NCBI RefSeq assembly: GCF_002015045.1
Contig: NZ_MUXX01000002.1
Location: forward strand, 97,256 to 161,255
DNA length: 64,000 nucleotides
Source: Haemophilus paraphrohaemolyticus
Lineage (GTDB): Bacteria; Pseudomonadota; Gammaproteobacteria; Enterobacterales; Pasteurellaceae
Direction of reading: 5' to 3'
The position numbers and the translations under genes are program-made. The first letter of the stretch is position 1. Each line of letters opens with the position of its first letter. The notes beneath the pieces were generated by a model that saw only the letters and a program-made list of their open reading frames with translations, made no database searches and was not told where the DNA came from. This document shows, in pieces, positions 24,964 through 35,259 of this stretch.

Positions 24964-27426
24964 TTAGTCAAATTTGACCGCTTCTACTTTCCAAATTCTC
25001 TCCGCGTACTCTTTAATCGTGCGGTCGGATGAGAAGAAGCCCATATTGACGATGTTTTGGATCGTGCTTTTAATCCATTGATCGCGGTTGCGGTATTTTT
25101 CATCCACTGCATTTTGTGCTTCGAGATAGCTGCGGAAATCTGCGAAGGCTTGGTAATAATCGTGGTATTGCAAGCCTTGTAGTAGCTGGTGGTAACGTTG
25201 TGGTTCTTCTGGTGAGAATTTGCCTTCGATGATTTGATCTACCACGGTACGTAATTGGGCATCGTTTTGGTAGTATTCAAATGAACGATAACCATCGCGG
25301 CGAAGCTGTTCCACTTGTTCTACGGTGTTACCGAATATAAAGATATGATCTTCGCCCACATTTTCCAAAATTTCTACGTTTGCCCCGTCAAGCGTGCCAA
25401 GGGTTAATGCGCCATTAAGCGCAAATTTCATATTGCTCGTGCCTGATGCTTCCGTACCTGCAAGGGAAATTTGCTCTGAAATATCAGCTGCTGGGATGAT
25501 AAGCTGTGCAAGGCTCACGCTGTAATTTGGAATAAACACTACTTTCAAGCGACCTTTCAAACGTTCATCGTTGTTGATTACATTCGCCACATCATTGATG
25601 AGGTGAATGGTTTGTTTCGCCGCATAATAGGCTGAAGCCGCTTTACCCGCCAAGATGAACACGCGTGATTGCCAATCTTTTTCTGGGTTATCAAGCATTT
25701 CATTGTATCGAGCGATAATGTGCAATACGTTCAACATTTGGCGTTTGTATTCGTGAATACGTTTTACTTGCACATCAAATAACGCATGAGGATCAAGCTC
25801 TACACCCAATTCGCGTTTCACATATTCGGCTAATTTCACTTTGTTCGCAAATTTGATGTCAGCAATCGCTTCTTTGAACGCCTTTTCTTCTACGAATGGT
25901 TTGAGTTTTTCAATTTGGCTTAAATTGCAACGCCATTCTGAACCGATATATTTATCAAATAATGCAGCTAATTGTGGGTTTGCCACCGCTAACCAACGGC
26001 GTGGCGTGATGCCGTTTGTTACGTTGGTGAAACGTTCTGGGAAAATGCGGGCAAAATCGGCAAAAGTCGATGTAACCATCAAATCAGAATGGATTTCTGC
26101 CACGCCGTTAATTTTATGTGAGCCCACAACAGACAACCATCCCATACGTACTTTGCGTTGGTAGCCTTCTTCAATAAGAGAAACACGGCGGATAAAATCG
26201 TTGTCGGTGGTCACATAAGTGCGGACATATTCTAAGAAGTGATCGTTAATTTCAAAGATCATTTGTAAATGGCGCGGTAAAATTTTCGCCATCATTTCCA
26301 CTGGCCAAGTTTCTAACGCTTCCGACATTAACGTATGGCAGGTGTAAGAGAAAATATTACGCGTCATATCCCACGCTTTTTTCCACTCGAAACCTTCATC
26401 GTCCACTAAAATGCGCATTAATTCTGGAATCGCTAATGCTGGGTGGGTGTCATTTAAGTGGATCGCCACTTTCTCCGCTAAATTTTCAAGCGTATGATGT
26501 GTGCGCTTGTGACGGCGTAGAATATCTTGCAATGAAGCCGAAACCAAAAAGTACTCCTGGCGTAAACGCAATTCACGCCCGTTCCATGTAGAATCATCTG
26601 GATAAAGCACTCGAGATAAGTTTTTATTCGCAGAGTGCTCTTCTAATGCGGCTAAATGTTCGCCACGGTTGAAATCAGCAAGGTTGAACACTTCGCCTGC
26701 GTGTGCTGACCATAAACGTAAGGTCGCAGCTGAGTTGTTGCGATAGCCTGGGATCATTTGGTCATAAGCAAGAGCGGTCACTTTTTCGGTATCTTGCCAA
26801 ATACATTTTTTGCCTTCAAAGTGAATGTTACCGCCAAATTCTACGGTAAAGCGTTTAGATGGACGAATGAACTCCCAAGGTGCACCTTTTTCGAGCCATG
26901 CATCTGGGCGTTCTACCTGCTGACCATTTTCGATTTTTTGACGGAACATTCCGTATTCATAACGAATGCCGTAGCCCATACCGGGTAAGCCTAAAGTGGC
27001 GATAGAATCCATAAAGCAAGCAGCCAAACGACCTAAACCGCCGTTACCCAAGCCTGGATCGACTTCTTTTTCTAAAATTTCTTCCAAATCGACATTTAAT
27101 TCAGATAAGGCTTCCTGTGCTAATCCGTAAATGCCTTCTGCGATCATCGCATTAGAAAGCGTACGCCCGATTAAAAATTCCATCGAAAGGTAGTAAACAC
27201 GGCGTGAATCTTCCGCACGAGTTTGGCGGGCTGTGGTGATCCAGCCTTCAGTCACCAAATCACGCACAGCGTGCAACGTTGCATTAAGCCAATCGCGTTG
27301 GCTGGCTTCACGTGGTGAGCGACCGATTAAGAAAATCAGTTTATACACGATTGATTTTTTAATCGCTTCAACAGTCATTTCAGGACGATTGTATAGGAAT
27401 GGAGAATCAAAGTTATCCATTATCAT
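24964..27426 (-). CDS. glgP: GlgP, glycogen phosphorylase
   Basis: Releases glucose-1-phosphate from glycogen ends. The 820-residue protein has the family landmarks [15 protein letters not shown] near 118-132, the segment [20 protein letters not shown] near 265-285, and the PLP-lysine motif [19 protein letters not shown] near 655-675, where Lys in NMK holds pyridoxal phosphate. The start may be the ATG at 27426 or the one two codons later. It is last of the glgB-X-C-A-P set but is set apart from glgA by a strong hairpin and a dispersed repeat, so it may also have its own promoter. Confidence 0.97.
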   Translation of the reverse strand: MIMDNFDSPFLYNRPEMTVEAIKKSIVYKLIFLIGRSPREASQRDWLNATLHAVRDLVTEGWITTARQTRAEDSRRVYYLSMEFLIGRTLSNAMIAEGIYGLAQEALSELNVDLEEILEKEVDPGLGNGGLGRLAACFMDSIATLGLPGMGYGIRYEYGMFRQKIENGQQVERPDAWLEKGAPWEFIRPSKRFTVEFGGNIHFEGKKCIWQDTEKVTALAYDQMIPGYRNNSAATLRLWSAHAGEVFNLADFNRGEHLAALEEHSANKNLSRVLYPDDSTWNGRELRLRQEYFLVSASLQDILRRHKRTHHTLENLAEKVAIHLNDTHPALAIPELMRILVDDEGFEWKKAWDMTRNIFSYTCHTLMSEALETWPVEMMAKILPRHLQMIFEINDHFLEYVRTYVTTDNDFIRRVSLIEEGYQRKVRMGWLSVVGSHKINGVAEIHSDLMVTSTFADFARIFPERFTNVTNGITPRRWLAVANPQLAALFDKYIGSEWRCNLSQIEKLKPFVEEKAFKEAIADIKFANKVKLAEYVKRELGVELDPHALFDVQVKRIHEYKRQMLNVLHIIARYNEMLDNPEKDWQSRVFILAGKAASAYYAAKQTIHLINDVANVINNDERLKGRLKVVFIPNYSVSLAQLIIPAADISEQISLAGTEASGTSNMKFALNGALTLGTLDGANVEILENVGEDHIFIFGNTVEQVEQLRRDGYRSFEYYQNDAQLRTVVDQIIEGKFSPEEPQRYHQLLQGLQYHDYYQAFADFRSYLEAQNAVDEKYRNRDQWIKSTIQNIVNMGFFSSDRTIKEYAERIWKVEAVKFD

Positions 27427-27463
27427 AGGTAAAACCTCTATTTGAATGTTAAGAAATTATCAA

Positions 27464-27561
27464 CGTAGGATGTGTGAATTTGCAAAATTCACGCACGTTT
27501 GCAAAAAACAATAAAAATTTGACCGCTCTTTGCGTGCGTGAACGTTGTTCAAACACCCTAC
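27464..27561. repeat. Structured dispersed repeat, family 2, copy 1 (glgA-glgP)
   Basis: Outer arms CGTAGGATGTGTG and CAAACACCCTAC are inverted. Inside are two hairpins, GTGTGAATTTG...AAATTCACGCAC and GCGTGCGTGAAC...GTTCAAACACC. The same plan and arms occur at 32516-32605 between glgB and glgX. Length 98 bp; no reading frame. It lies in the 5' leader of glgP. Confidence 0.75.
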
Positions 27562-27603
27562 AAAAGTGGTTCGAATTTTATGCTTATTTTGTCGAAAAAC
27601 AAG

Positions 27604-27650
27604 CACAATCACACCGCTTGCAAAAATAATTTACAAGCGGTGTGATTGTG
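27604..27650 (-). terminator. Long inverted USS hairpin between glgA and glgP
   Basis: CACAATCACACCGCTTG (27604-27620) and CAAGCGGTGTGATTGTG (27634-27650) form a perfect 17-bp stem with a 13-nt loop, 21 bp after the glgA stop. It carries a USS in each arm. It may end or attenuate transcription before glgP; no long U-tract follows. Confidence 0.75.
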
Positions 27651-27670
27651 ATCAAAGTTTACAAATAAAA

Positions 27671-29101
27671 CTACAAGCGTGCATAAAGTGCACGATACTG
27701 CTCTGCGGCTTTACGCCAGCTGAAATCTTGTTCCATCGCATCGGTGCGAACCATTGCCCACGCTCTTGGTTTTTTCCAGATGGAGAACGCGTGTTGAAGG
27801 GCACTGCGTAAATCTTCTGCGGTTGCCTGTTCAAACACAAAACCTGTTGCGGTGCGGTTTTTGATGCTTTTGGATGTGCTATCCACCACGGTGTCTGCCA
27901 AGCCGCCTGTTTTACGAACTAAGGGTAAGGTACCGTATTGCAAGCCGTAAAGTTGAGTTAAACCACAAGGCTCAAAACGACTTGGCACGAGAATCACATC
28001 ACCGCCTGCCACCATTAAATGCGAAAGGGCTTCATCATAGCCGATTTTTACCGCAACATTTTCTGGATATTGGGCGGCAAGATCGCGAATACCTTGTTCC
28101 AAGTGTGGGGCACCTGAACCTAAAATCATCAACTGACCACCCTGTTTCACAATTTCATCAGCACTTTCAATCAATAAATCCACGCCTTTTTGCTCAGTTA
28201 AACGGGTCACCATTACAAATGCCAACGAGGCTTCATCTTGTGGCAAATTAAAATACGCCTGCAATTCGGCTTTATTTTTCTTTTTACCTGCCATATATTT
28301 GAGCTTGTAATGATGCGGAATGTAGCTGTCCACATTCGGGTGCCAAATGTTTTCGTCCACGCCATTTAAAATCCCCACCAAACGACCTTGAGCTTTTAAG
28401 CCAGAAAGCAAGCCTTGCAAACCGTAGGCAAATTCTGGTGTCGTGATTTCTTCTGCATAAGTTGGGCTTACCGCTGTGCTTGCATCAGAATAGAACAAGC
28501 CTGATTTCAAGTAAGAAATCTGCCCAAATAATTCTAAGCCTTCTACGTGGAACATCCCCGTCGGCAAGCCGATTTCATACAAATGATGATAAGAAAACTG
28601 CCCTTGATATGCCAAGTTGTGAATGGTGAACACCGATTTCGCAGGGCGACCTTTGTTGAACAGATATGCTGCACATAAGCCTGCATGCCAATCATGAGCG
28701 TGTACCACTTCTGCACGCCACCAGCTATCTAAGCCTGTGGCTAATTCTGCCCCCACCCAACCGAGCAAAGCAAAACGTTTGTAGTTGTCGCCGTAGTCGT
28801 TGTAATAGGCATCGTGATACGGATTGCCTTCGCGACCATATAAGTGCGGTGCGTCAATCAAATAGATTCCGACACCGTTATATTCGCCATAACGCAACAC
28901 CGCGTGCCCTGCGAAGTTATCAAATTCCGCCACAACTTGGGTGTTTGGAATCCCTACGGAAATGGCAGGATACGCTGGCAATAACACGCGAGCATCCAGC
29001 CCGATTTGGTTTTGTGCTTGAGGTAACGCCCCTAAAACATCGGCAAGTCCACCGGTTTTGAGTAGCGGATAGAGTTCCGAGCAAACGTGTAGTATTTTCA
29101 T
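27671..29101 (-). CDS. glgA: GlgA, ADP-glucose-dependent glycogen synthase
   Basis: Extends glycogen chains from ADP-glucose. The 476-residue GT5 enzyme starts MKILHVCSELYPLLKTGGLA, containing the KTGGL ADP-glucose-binding motif (Lys15). The C-terminal GT-B domain has VMVTRLTEQKGVDLL near 300 and PSRFEPCGLTQLYGLQYGTL near 372-391, with the catalytic Glu in FEPCG. It follows glgC after about 106 bp holding a stem-loop. Confidence 0.97.
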   Translation of the reverse strand: MKILHVCSELYPLLKTGGLADVLGALPQAQNQIGLDARVLLPAYPAISVGIPNTQVVAEFDNFAGHAVLRYGEYNGVGIYLIDAPHLYGREGNPYHDAYYNDYGDNYKRFALLGWVGAELATGLDSWWRAEVVHAHDWHAGLCAAYLFNKGRPAKSVFTIHNLAYQGQFSYHHLYEIGLPTGMFHVEGLELFGQISYLKSGLFYSDASTAVSPTYAEEITTPEFAYGLQGLLSGLKAQGRLVGILNGVDENIWHPNVDSYIPHHYKLKYMAGKKKNKAELQAYFNLPQDEASLAFVMVTRLTEQKGVDLLIESADEIVKQGGQLMILGSGAPHLEQGIRDLAAQYPENVAVKIGYDEALSHLMVAGGDVILVPSRFEPCGLTQLYGLQYGTLPLVRKTGGLADTVVDSTSKSIKNRTATGFVFEQATAEDLRSALQHAFSIWKKPRAWAMVRTDAMEQDFSWRKAAEQYRALYARL

Positions 29102-29145
29102 TGAGTTTTTTATTTTCCCTATAAATATGAATAACGCTCGATCAG

Positions 29146-29168
29146 CCCCCTCTTTAGAAAAGAGGGGG
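29146..29168 (-). other. Stem-loop between glgC and glgA
   Basis: CCCCCTCTTT-AGA-AAAGAGGGGG is a perfect 10-bp stem with a 3-nt loop. On the minus strand no U-tract follows, so it is more likely a stability or processing signal between the cistrons than a terminator. Confidence 0.6.
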
Positions 29169-29207
29169 TTCAGAAAGAGCGGTCAATTTTCACCGCGTTT
29201 TTCCTAA

Positions 29208-30509
29208 CTAATCCAAATGCCCATCTTCTTCAATTTCGTGTCCCTCAAGTTTCTTTAACATTTTCGAGGTCACAAGAATCACTTTGCCTGTTGAGCTAAT
29301 GCGGAAGCGTTTTTTATCTTCTTCCATATTCACGCCAATTTGCATACCGTCAGGAATTTCACATTCACGGTCGATAATACAATTTTTCAACACGCAATTT
29401 TTACCAATTTTCACTTGTGGCAACACTACGCAGTGATCGACTTTTGAAAATGCATCAATTTTAATGCGGTCGAATAACACAGAATTGCTGATCGAAGCAT
29501 CGGTAATCACACAACCACCGCCAATCAATGAGTTATCTACTGGGTGCACGTTAGAGTGTTTATAAAAGAATTTAGACGGATAAGCCTGAACAGGATTGCC
29601 GCGAATTGGCCAGCTTTGGTCGTAAATATCTAATTGTGGATTTTCAGAGACTAAGTCGATATTGGATTGCCAGAAGCTATCAAGCGTACCCACATCACGC
29701 CAGTAAATTTCTCCTTCAGTGTTACGCCCCATGCAAGAGCGGCTGAATGGGTGAGCATAAAGAGTCTCTTCCGCTAAACATTTTGGCAACACATCTTTAC
29801 CGAAGTCGTGGCTGGTGTTCGGAGTGCCAACTTCACGATCTAACATTTTGTAAAGATAATCCGCATCAAACACATAAATCCCCATTGAAGCAAGCGAAAC
29901 ATCAGGTTTGCCCACCATGGCTGGCGGATCTTTCGGTTTTTCCACGAAAGCTTTTACTTTCAAGTTTTCGTTCACTGCCATTACGCCAAATTCGTGTGCT
30001 TCAGAACGGGGCACTTCAATGCAACCTACGGTACATTTTGCACCGCTATTCACGTGATCCATCAACATCACGCTATAATCTTGTTTGTAAATATGGTCGC
30101 CCGCTAAGATCAAAATATATTTCGGGCGATAGTGATTTTTAATAATGGCCATATTTTGATATACCGCATCCGCTGTGCCACGATACCAAGTGGAATCATC
30201 GATTTGCTGACGAGCTGGCAACATATCGACAAATTCGCCACGCTCTTGCGGTAAGAAAGACCAACCCGTTTGTAAATGGCGAAGTAGAGAGTGTGCCGCA
30301 TATTGGGTTACTACGCCAATACGGTTTAAACCTGAGTTAATACAGTTAGAAAGTGCGAAGTCGATAATACGACGGTTGCCGCCGAAATAAAGCGCAGGTT
30401 TTGCACGTTTATCTGTCAACTCGTGTAAGCGCGAACCGCGTCCACCTGCAAGAATAAGCACTAAAGTATTTTTGACCAAGTCATATTTGTTAAGGTCTCT
30501 CGCTTTCAT
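29208..30509 (-). CDS. glgC: GlgC, glucose-1-phosphate adenylyltransferase
   Basis: Makes ADP-glucose, the committed step of glycogen synthesis. The 433-residue protein has the nucleotide site LILAGGRGSRLHELTDKRAK near 18-37, YRGTADAVYQN near 110, EKPKDPP near 190, and a left-handed beta-helix C-terminal domain (SNSVLFDRIKIDAFSKVDHC and on). I prefer the ATG at 30509 (MKARDLNKYD) with GGAG before it; an ATG ten codons upstream overlaps the glgX stop and is also possible. Coupled to glgX by close spacing. Confidence 0.96.
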   Translation of the reverse strand: MKARDLNKYDLVKNTLVLILAGGRGSRLHELTDKRAKPALYFGGNRRIIDFALSNCINSGLNRIGVVTQYAAHSLLRHLQTGWSFLPQERGEFVDMLPARQQIDDSTWYRGTADAVYQNMAIIKNHYRPKYILILAGDHIYKQDYSVMLMDHVNSGAKCTVGCIEVPRSEAHEFGVMAVNENLKVKAFVEKPKDPPAMVGKPDVSLASMGIYVFDADYLYKMLDREVGTPNTSHDFGKDVLPKCLAEETLYAHPFSRSCMGRNTEGEIYWRDVGTLDSFWQSNIDLVSENPQLDIYDQSWPIRGNPVQAYPSKFFYKHSNVHPVDNSLIGGGCVITDASISNSVLFDRIKIDAFSKVDHCVVLPQVKIGKNCVLKNCIIDRECEIPDGMQIGVNMEEDKKRFRISSTGKVILVTSKMLKKLEGHEIEEDGHLD

Positions 30510-30531
30510 AGGGATCTCCATAGTCTTTTGG

Positions 30532-32511
30532 TTATTCATTGCTCAATGCACAGAAACCCATCGAACATAGTTCGGCTTGCTGTGTATTGAGAGTTAAATG
30601 GTGTATGCCATTCAGGGGCATCCATTCCCCTGCAGGTAGGCGAAATGCCTGCCCTTCGGCTTTGGCGTTAATCAATAAAAGCCAACGATTATCTAAAACT
30701 ACCTGTAATGCTTTGGTTTCTCGATTTTGCCAATCTTCAACTGTCATCGGTTTACCTGCAATGTTCAGCCATTGCACATTCTCGCCCGACCACCATTGAT
30801 CTCGGTTTAAACTGCCCATTTTTTTGCGGATTGCAATCGTTTGCTTGGTCAGTTCAAATAATGCTGTGTTAAATTCAGCCCATTTCAACCAAGTGATTTC
30901 ATTGTCTTGGCAATAGGCGTTGTTGTTGCCATATTGAGTGTTGCCAAACTCATCGCCCGCGAGCAACATTGGTGTGCCATTGGCAAGCAGCAAGCTCATT
31001 AGCAAACCCGCCTGGGCGAAAGTGCGGTCATTTTCCACCACACTTTTTTGCGGTTCGGAAAGGAGGTCCGTGGAACCTTCAATGCCGTGGTTATAGCTGT
31101 AATTTTCGTTTCTGCCATCGCGATTTTCTTCGCCGTTCGCTTCGTTATGTTTTTCGTTGTAGCTGACTAAATCCCGCATCACAAAGCCATCGTGGGCGGT
31201 GATGAAATTCAGCGTGGTATGTGGCAAGCGGTCATTTTTCTTGAACAAATCGCTAGAGCCTGCAAAGCGTTCCGCAAAGGCACCCACTTCGCCACTTTTC
31301 CACAGCCAAAAACGGCATAAATCATCACGGAAACAGTCGTTCCATTCAGCAAAGTAACTTGGGAATTGCCCCACTTGATAGCCGTAATGCCCAATATCCC
31401 ATGGCTCTGCAATCAATTTAATATTTTGTAAACTTGGCTCATTTTTTATGTCAGTAAAAAGCTGAGCCTGTGCATTAAAATCTGGTGTATCACGCCCGAG
31501 CACGGAGGCTAAATCAAATCGAAAACCATCAACATGACACTGTTCAGCCCAATAACGTAAACAATCTACAACCCATTTTCGCCCTACATCAGAGGATAAA
31601 TTGAGCATATTGCCACAGCCCGTCCAGTTAATGTAATGCCCGTTGTCATTGCGCCAGTAGTAGGTTTGGTCATCAATTCCACGCTGGCAGAAAGTCGGGA
31701 AATGTTGCTCCGACTCCGCGGAATGGTTGAACACCACGTCTAAAATCACTTCAATGCCTGCTGCGTGAAAGGCTTTGACCATCGCTTTAAATTCTGCCAA
31801 CGGATTGTCGGTTGACGCATATTTCGGCTCGGCAGCGAACATTGCAAGCGGGTTATATCCCCAATAGTTTTGCAAATTTTTGGCTTGTAAATGCGGCTCA
31901 TCTACAAAGAAATTCACGGGTAACAATTCCACCGCGGTTACGCCTAATTCTTTCAAATAGACAAGATTGACAGGATGCACCAAGCCTGCATAAGTGCCGC
32001 GCAACGCCGCAGGGATTTGCTCATTCAACTGACTAAACCCTTTAACGTGCAATTCATAAACGATAGTTTCCGCCCACGGTGTCTGCGGTGCTTGGTCGTT
32101 CTCCCAATCAAATTCTTCTGAAATCACGACCGCTCTTGGGGCAAGATGCGCATTGTCGCGATGATCCGAAAGCAAGAACCAAGAACGACTTTCTTCGCTA
32201 CTTAAATCAGGTTTACCATTCACGGCTTTCGCATAGGGATCGAGCATTAATTTATTCGGGTTGGCATATTCGCCGTGAATACGAAATCCATATTCCGTAC
32301 CAGTTTTCACGCCAGTTACCGCCAAATGCCACACATTTTCAGTACGCACCATTGGCAAACGGGTTTCTTGGTTTTGTTCGTCAAATAGGCAAAGTTCCAC
32401 GCCTGTTGCCGCAACAGAAAACAAGGCGAAATTGGTAATTTGCACGTTGTTTTCGACCGCTTGTGAGTATCCCATTGGAATAGGATTGCCATTGTTGTAA
32501 ATCGTAAACAT
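30532..32511 (-). CDS. glgX: GlgX, glycogen debranching enzyme
   Basis: Cleaves alpha-1,6 branches of phosphorylase-limit glycogen. The 659-residue GH13 protein starts with a CBM48-like domain (IPMGYSQAVENNVQITNFAL). The catalytic barrel shows DVVFNHSAE near 265, the nucleophile in VDGFRFDLASVLGRD near 335, the acid/base Glu in LIAEPWDIGHYG near 370, and ITAHDGF near 440. I start at the ATG at 32511; upstream codons lie in a dispersed repeat. The Shine-Dalgarno is weak, so translation may depend on glgB. It contains a Hin-type USS core at 31020-31028. Confidence 0.94.
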   Translation of the reverse strand: MFTIYNNGNPIPMGYSQAVENNVQITNFALFSVAATGVELCLFDEQNQETRLPMVRTENVWHLAVTGVKTGTEYGFRIHGEYANPNKLMLDPYAKAVNGKPDLSSEESRSWFLLSDHRDNAHLAPRAVVISEEFDWENDQAPQTPWAETIVYELHVKGFSQLNEQIPAALRGTYAGLVHPVNLVYLKELGVTAVELLPVNFFVDEPHLQAKNLQNYWGYNPLAMFAAEPKYASTDNPLAEFKAMVKAFHAAGIEVILDVVFNHSAESEQHFPTFCQRGIDDQTYYWRNDNGHYINWTGCGNMLNLSSDVGRKWVVDCLRYWAEQCHVDGFRFDLASVLGRDTPDFNAQAQLFTDIKNEPSLQNIKLIAEPWDIGHYGYQVGQFPSYFAEWNDCFRDDLCRFWLWKSGEVGAFAERFAGSSDLFKKNDRLPHTTLNFITAHDGFVMRDLVSYNEKHNEANGEENRDGRNENYSYNHGIEGSTDLLSEPQKSVVENDRTFAQAGLLMSLLLANGTPMLLAGDEFGNTQYGNNNAYCQDNEITWLKWAEFNTALFELTKQTIAIRKKMGSLNRDQWWSGENVQWLNIAGKPMTVEDWQNRETKALQVVLDNRWLLLINAKAEGQAFRLPAGEWMPLNGIHHLTLNTQQAELCSMGFCALSNE

Positions 32512-32515
32512 ATTT

Positions 32516-32605
32516 CGTAGGGTGTGTGGATTGGAACAATCCACGCACGAAAATTAAAAATGGATCATCGCAGTGTGCGTGAAACGTTATTTCACACACA
32601 CTACC
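32516..32605. repeat. Structured dispersed repeat, family 2, copy 2 (glgB-glgX)
   Basis: CGTAGGGTGTGTGGATTG...CAATCCACGCACG then GTGTGCGTGAAAC...GTTATTTCACACACACTAC: same outer arms and two inner hairpins as 27464-27561. It fills the whole gap between glgB and glgX. On the minus strand its first bases GGGTAG provide the glgB TAG stop, and its other end lies 4 bp before the glgX ATG. Confidence 0.75.
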
Positions 32606-34790
32606 CTTTAAATTTCAAATATACCGTCGCCAACGGCGGAATGCTTACCGAAATCGAATTTTCGCGTTCGTGGCTTTCAATGGCTTCACTTTGTACTGTG
32701 CCGAAATTCCCCACGTTTGAACCTTCGTAATACATTGAATCGGTGTTCAAAATTTCTTCGTAGCAGCCTGCCACATTCACACCAATGCGGTAATCGTGAC
32801 GTGGCACTGGGGTGAAGTTGCTGATCACGATAATTCGTTCATCGTCTGAGCTTCTGCGTTCAAAGGCGAATACCGAGTTTTGGGCATCGTCCACCACCAA
32901 CCAATCGAAGCCTTCCGGCGAGTTATCCAGCTCAAAGAGCGGTCGATTTTGTTGGTAAATTCGGTTGAGGTCTTTCACCAGTTTCAACACGCCCTTGTGC
33001 CAGCTACCTCCGATGTTTTCATCGAGCAAGAACCAGTCGAGGCTTTCTTCGTAGTTCCATTCGCGACCTTGAGCGAACTCGTTGCCCATAAAGAGTAATT
33101 TTTTGCCTGGATAGCCCCACATATAGCCGTAGTAAGCACGGAGGTTAGCGAATTTTTGCCACGTATCGCCTGGCATCTTGCCAAGAAGTGAATATTTACC
33201 GTGAACTACTTCATCGTGAGAAAGTGGTAGAACAAAATTTTCGCTGTATTGATACACCATTCCAAAGGTCATTTTGTTGTGGTGGTATTGGCGATAAATC
33301 GGATCGAGCTTCATATAAGCAAGCGTGTCGTTCATCCAGCCCATATTCCATTTGAAATTGAAACCTAATCCGCCGTTTTCGCTTGGGTGGGTTACGCCTG
33401 CAAAAGAAGTTGATTCTTCCGCAATAGAAATCGCACCGGCCATTTCACTGTGAATTTTCCAGTTGGTGTGTTTTAAAAATTCAATGGCTTCTAAGTTTTC
33501 ACGTCCACCATATTGATTTGGAATCCATTCACCCTCCGCACGACTATAATCACGGTAAATCATTGAAGCCACAGCATCCACGCGAATACCATCTACACCA
33601 AAACGTTCAAGCCAGTAAAGGGCATTGCTGGACAGGAAATTTTTCACTTCGTTGCGACCGTAGTTGTAAATTAGCGTGTTCCAGTCTTGGTGGTAGCCTT
33701 CGCGAGGGTCTTCATGCTCATACAAAGCTGTGCCATCAAACGCGACTAAACCATGCGTATCACTTGGGAAATGCCCTGGCACCCAATCTAAAATCACATT
33801 AATTCCAGCTTCATGTGCACGTTTTACTAAACTACGGAATGCTTCAGGTGAACCAAAGCGACTGGTTGGAGAATAAAGTCCAAGTGGTTGATAACCCCAA
33901 GAACCATCAAACGGAAATTCAGAAAGTGGTAAAAATTCAATATGGGTAAAGCCCATCTCTTTTACGTAAGGAATTAATTCATCAGCAATTTGATCGTAAT
34001 CTAGCCAAAAATTGTTTTCTAAATTACGACGCCAAGATCCTAAATGTACTTCATAAATAGAAATTGGTTGGTTGCCTTGGTTCGCTTTTTTGCGTGCTTC
34101 AGTCATTTCCACCACATTTGGCAAGATACTGACTTGCGAAGCTGTATCAGGGCGAAGTTGTGAACTAAACGCATAAGGATCGGCTTTCAGACGCAAGTTT
34201 CCAAAGTAATCAATCAATTCAAATTTATAAAGCTGACCAAGACTAACTTTCGGTAGGAACAATTCCCAAACGCCACTTTTCGAGTGGAAACGCATTGGGT
34301 GACGACGACCATCCCAATAGTTGAAATCGCCCACAATAGAAACGCGTCTAGCATTGGGAGCCCACAAACGGAAATTCACCCCACTCACACCATCACATTC
34401 CATAAAATGTGCGCCTAGCACTTCATACGGGCGCAACATCGAACCTTCCGCTAACAGCCATTGTTCTAAATCGTCAATCATCGGGTGGAATCGGTATGGA
34501 TCTTCAATGATTTGCGCCTCATTACCCCAAAATACTTGTAATTGATAGGCGAAGAATTGACGGCAATTTGGCACAATACCTGCAAAGAAACCGCGTTCAT
34601 CCAAGCGATCTAATTCTGCTACCGTTTTACCACTTTCACGCTCTATTACCGCTACTTGATTGGCATCTGGCAATAAGGTGCGAATTTCTACGCCGAGATC
34701 GGTTTCGTGCATACCGAGTACAGAAAAGGGATCAGAATGAACCCCATCAAAAAAAGCATCAATGACAGATTGGGTAACGAGTTGAGTCAT
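32601..34790 (-). CDS. glgB: GlgB, 1,4-alpha-glucan branching enzyme
   Basis: Adds alpha-1,6 branches to glycogen. The 729-residue protein has two N-terminal beta domains (the second, CBM48, with [20 protein letters not shown] near 140) and a GH13 barrel: [16 protein letters not shown] near 330, the nucleophile in [19 protein letters not shown] near 400, the Glu in IAEESTSF near 455, and [12 protein letters not shown] near 520. It is the first gene of the cluster. A small open frame ends 10 bp before its ATG, inside its ribosome site. The stop codon lies in a dispersed repeat. Confidence 0.97.
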   Translation of the reverse strand: MTQLVTQSVIDAFFDGVHSDPFSVLGMHETDLGVEIRTLLPDANQVAVIERESGKTVAELDRLDERGFFAGIVPNCRQFFAYQLQVFWGNEAQIIEDPYRFHPMIDDLEQWLLAEGSMLRPYEVLGAHFMECDGVSGVNFRLWAPNARRVSIVGDFNYWDGRRHPMRFHSKSGVWELFLPKVSLGQLYKFELIDYFGNLRLKADPYAFSSQLRPDTASQVSILPNVVEMTEARKKANQGNQPISIYEVHLGSWRRNLENNFWLDYDQIADELIPYVKEMGFTHIEFLPLSEFPFDGSWGYQPLGLYSPTSRFGSPEAFRSLVKRAHEAGINVILDWVPGHFPSDTHGLVAFDGTALYEHEDPREGYHQDWNTLIYNYGRNEVKNFLSSNALYWLERFGVDGIRVDAVASMIYRDYSRAEGEWIPNQYGGRENLEAIEFLKHTNWKIHSEMAGAISIAEESTSFAGVTHPSENGGLGFNFKWNMGWMNDTLAYMKLDPIYRQYHHNKMTFGMVYQYSENFVLPLSHDEVVHGKYSLLGKMPGDTWQKFANLRAYYGYMWGYPGKKLLFMGNEFAQGREWNYEESLDWFLLDENIGGSWHKGVLKLVKDLNRIYQQNRPLFELDNSPEGFDWLVVDDAQNSVFAFERRSSDDERIIVISNFTPVPRHDYRIGVNVAGCYEEILNTDSMYYEGSNVGNFGTVQSEAIESHERENSISVSIPPLATVYLKFKG

Positions 34791-34799
34791 AAGAAAACC

Positions 34800-35054
34800 T
34801 CACAATTGACAAACAGCATAAGCAAAATGGGCACGATAGGGATGGTTTTGTAGAAAGAAATGAAGGCAAGCGGTCAAAGTTTGCAACAAACTTGCAAAAG
34901 GTTGAGAAACATTGCCTTCATTAGATGGCGGTTTTTGAGCAAACAAGCATGACGAAAACGTTTGCTTAAAAGAACCAGAAAAAGAGAACCCGCCTTCCTC
35001 ATCAAGTGGTTTTGTGGAAATATCCCTATCAAAAAATGTGCTTTCCAATGTCAT
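34800..35054 (-). CDS. Uncertain 84-residue reading frame directly upstream of glgB
   Basis: The frame starts MTLESTFFDRDISTKPLDEE and ends HFAYAVCQL. Its TGA lies inside the glgB ribosome site (GTGAGG), 10 bp before the glgB ATG, a layout expected for translational coupling. I do not recognise the protein, there is no clear Shine-Dalgarno before its ATG, and a USS sits within it, so it may be a chance frame in the glgB leader. Confidence 0.3.
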   Translation of the reverse strand: MTLESTFFDRDISTKPLDEEGGFSFSGSFKQTFSSCLFAQKPPSNEGNVSQPFASLLQTLTACLHFFLQNHPYRAHFAYAVCQL

Positions 35055-35197
35055 GCGTTTAAAAACTTACCAATTTTTAGTTAATTTGAATTCTAGGCTT
35101 AAACAAAATAAATACAACGACTTTTGTTAAAAAGCGTGATCTCTGTCAAGAAATTTTTGGAATATCGCATGAATTTTCTCTATATTTGACGCATTGA

Positions 35198-35225
35198 TTG
35201 CTATTCACGCCAATCGCAATATAAT
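35198..35225 (+). promoter_or_regulatory. Predicted promoter of lpxB
   Basis: TTGCTA (35198-35203) and a perfect TATAAT (35220-35225) are 16 bp apart, 35 bp before the chosen lpxB ATG. The -10 box overlaps the upstream ATG at 35224, which argues against that start. Confidence 0.6.
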
Positions 35226-35259
35226 GAAGCTATTTTTGACTTTCGAAAAATCAGAGGAA

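Larger units (their letters stand above)
34791..35259. other. Divergent intergenic region glgB / lpxB
   Basis: This gap holds the predicted lpxB promoter on the plus strand, a USS in the context GCAAGCGGTCAAAGTTTGC, and an uncertain 84-codon frame on the minus strand just before glgB. I could not pick a convincing glgB promoter; the most AT-rich stretch is 35060-35180. Confidence 0.5.

Noticed and set aside
27464..27561. Insertion sequence or transposon end
   Set aside because: There are inverted arms but no transposase and no clear target-site duplication that I could verify; kept as a non-coding repeat.
29747..30142. 131-codon plus-strand frame opposite glgC
   Set aside because: Antisense shadow of glgC with no supporting signals; similar frames opposite glgA, glgB, thrA and tamB were also dismissed.
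35194..35259. Longer LpxB start at 35194 or 35224
   Set aside because: The predicted TATAAT at 35220-35225 overlaps these codons and the extra residues are not expected in LpxB.
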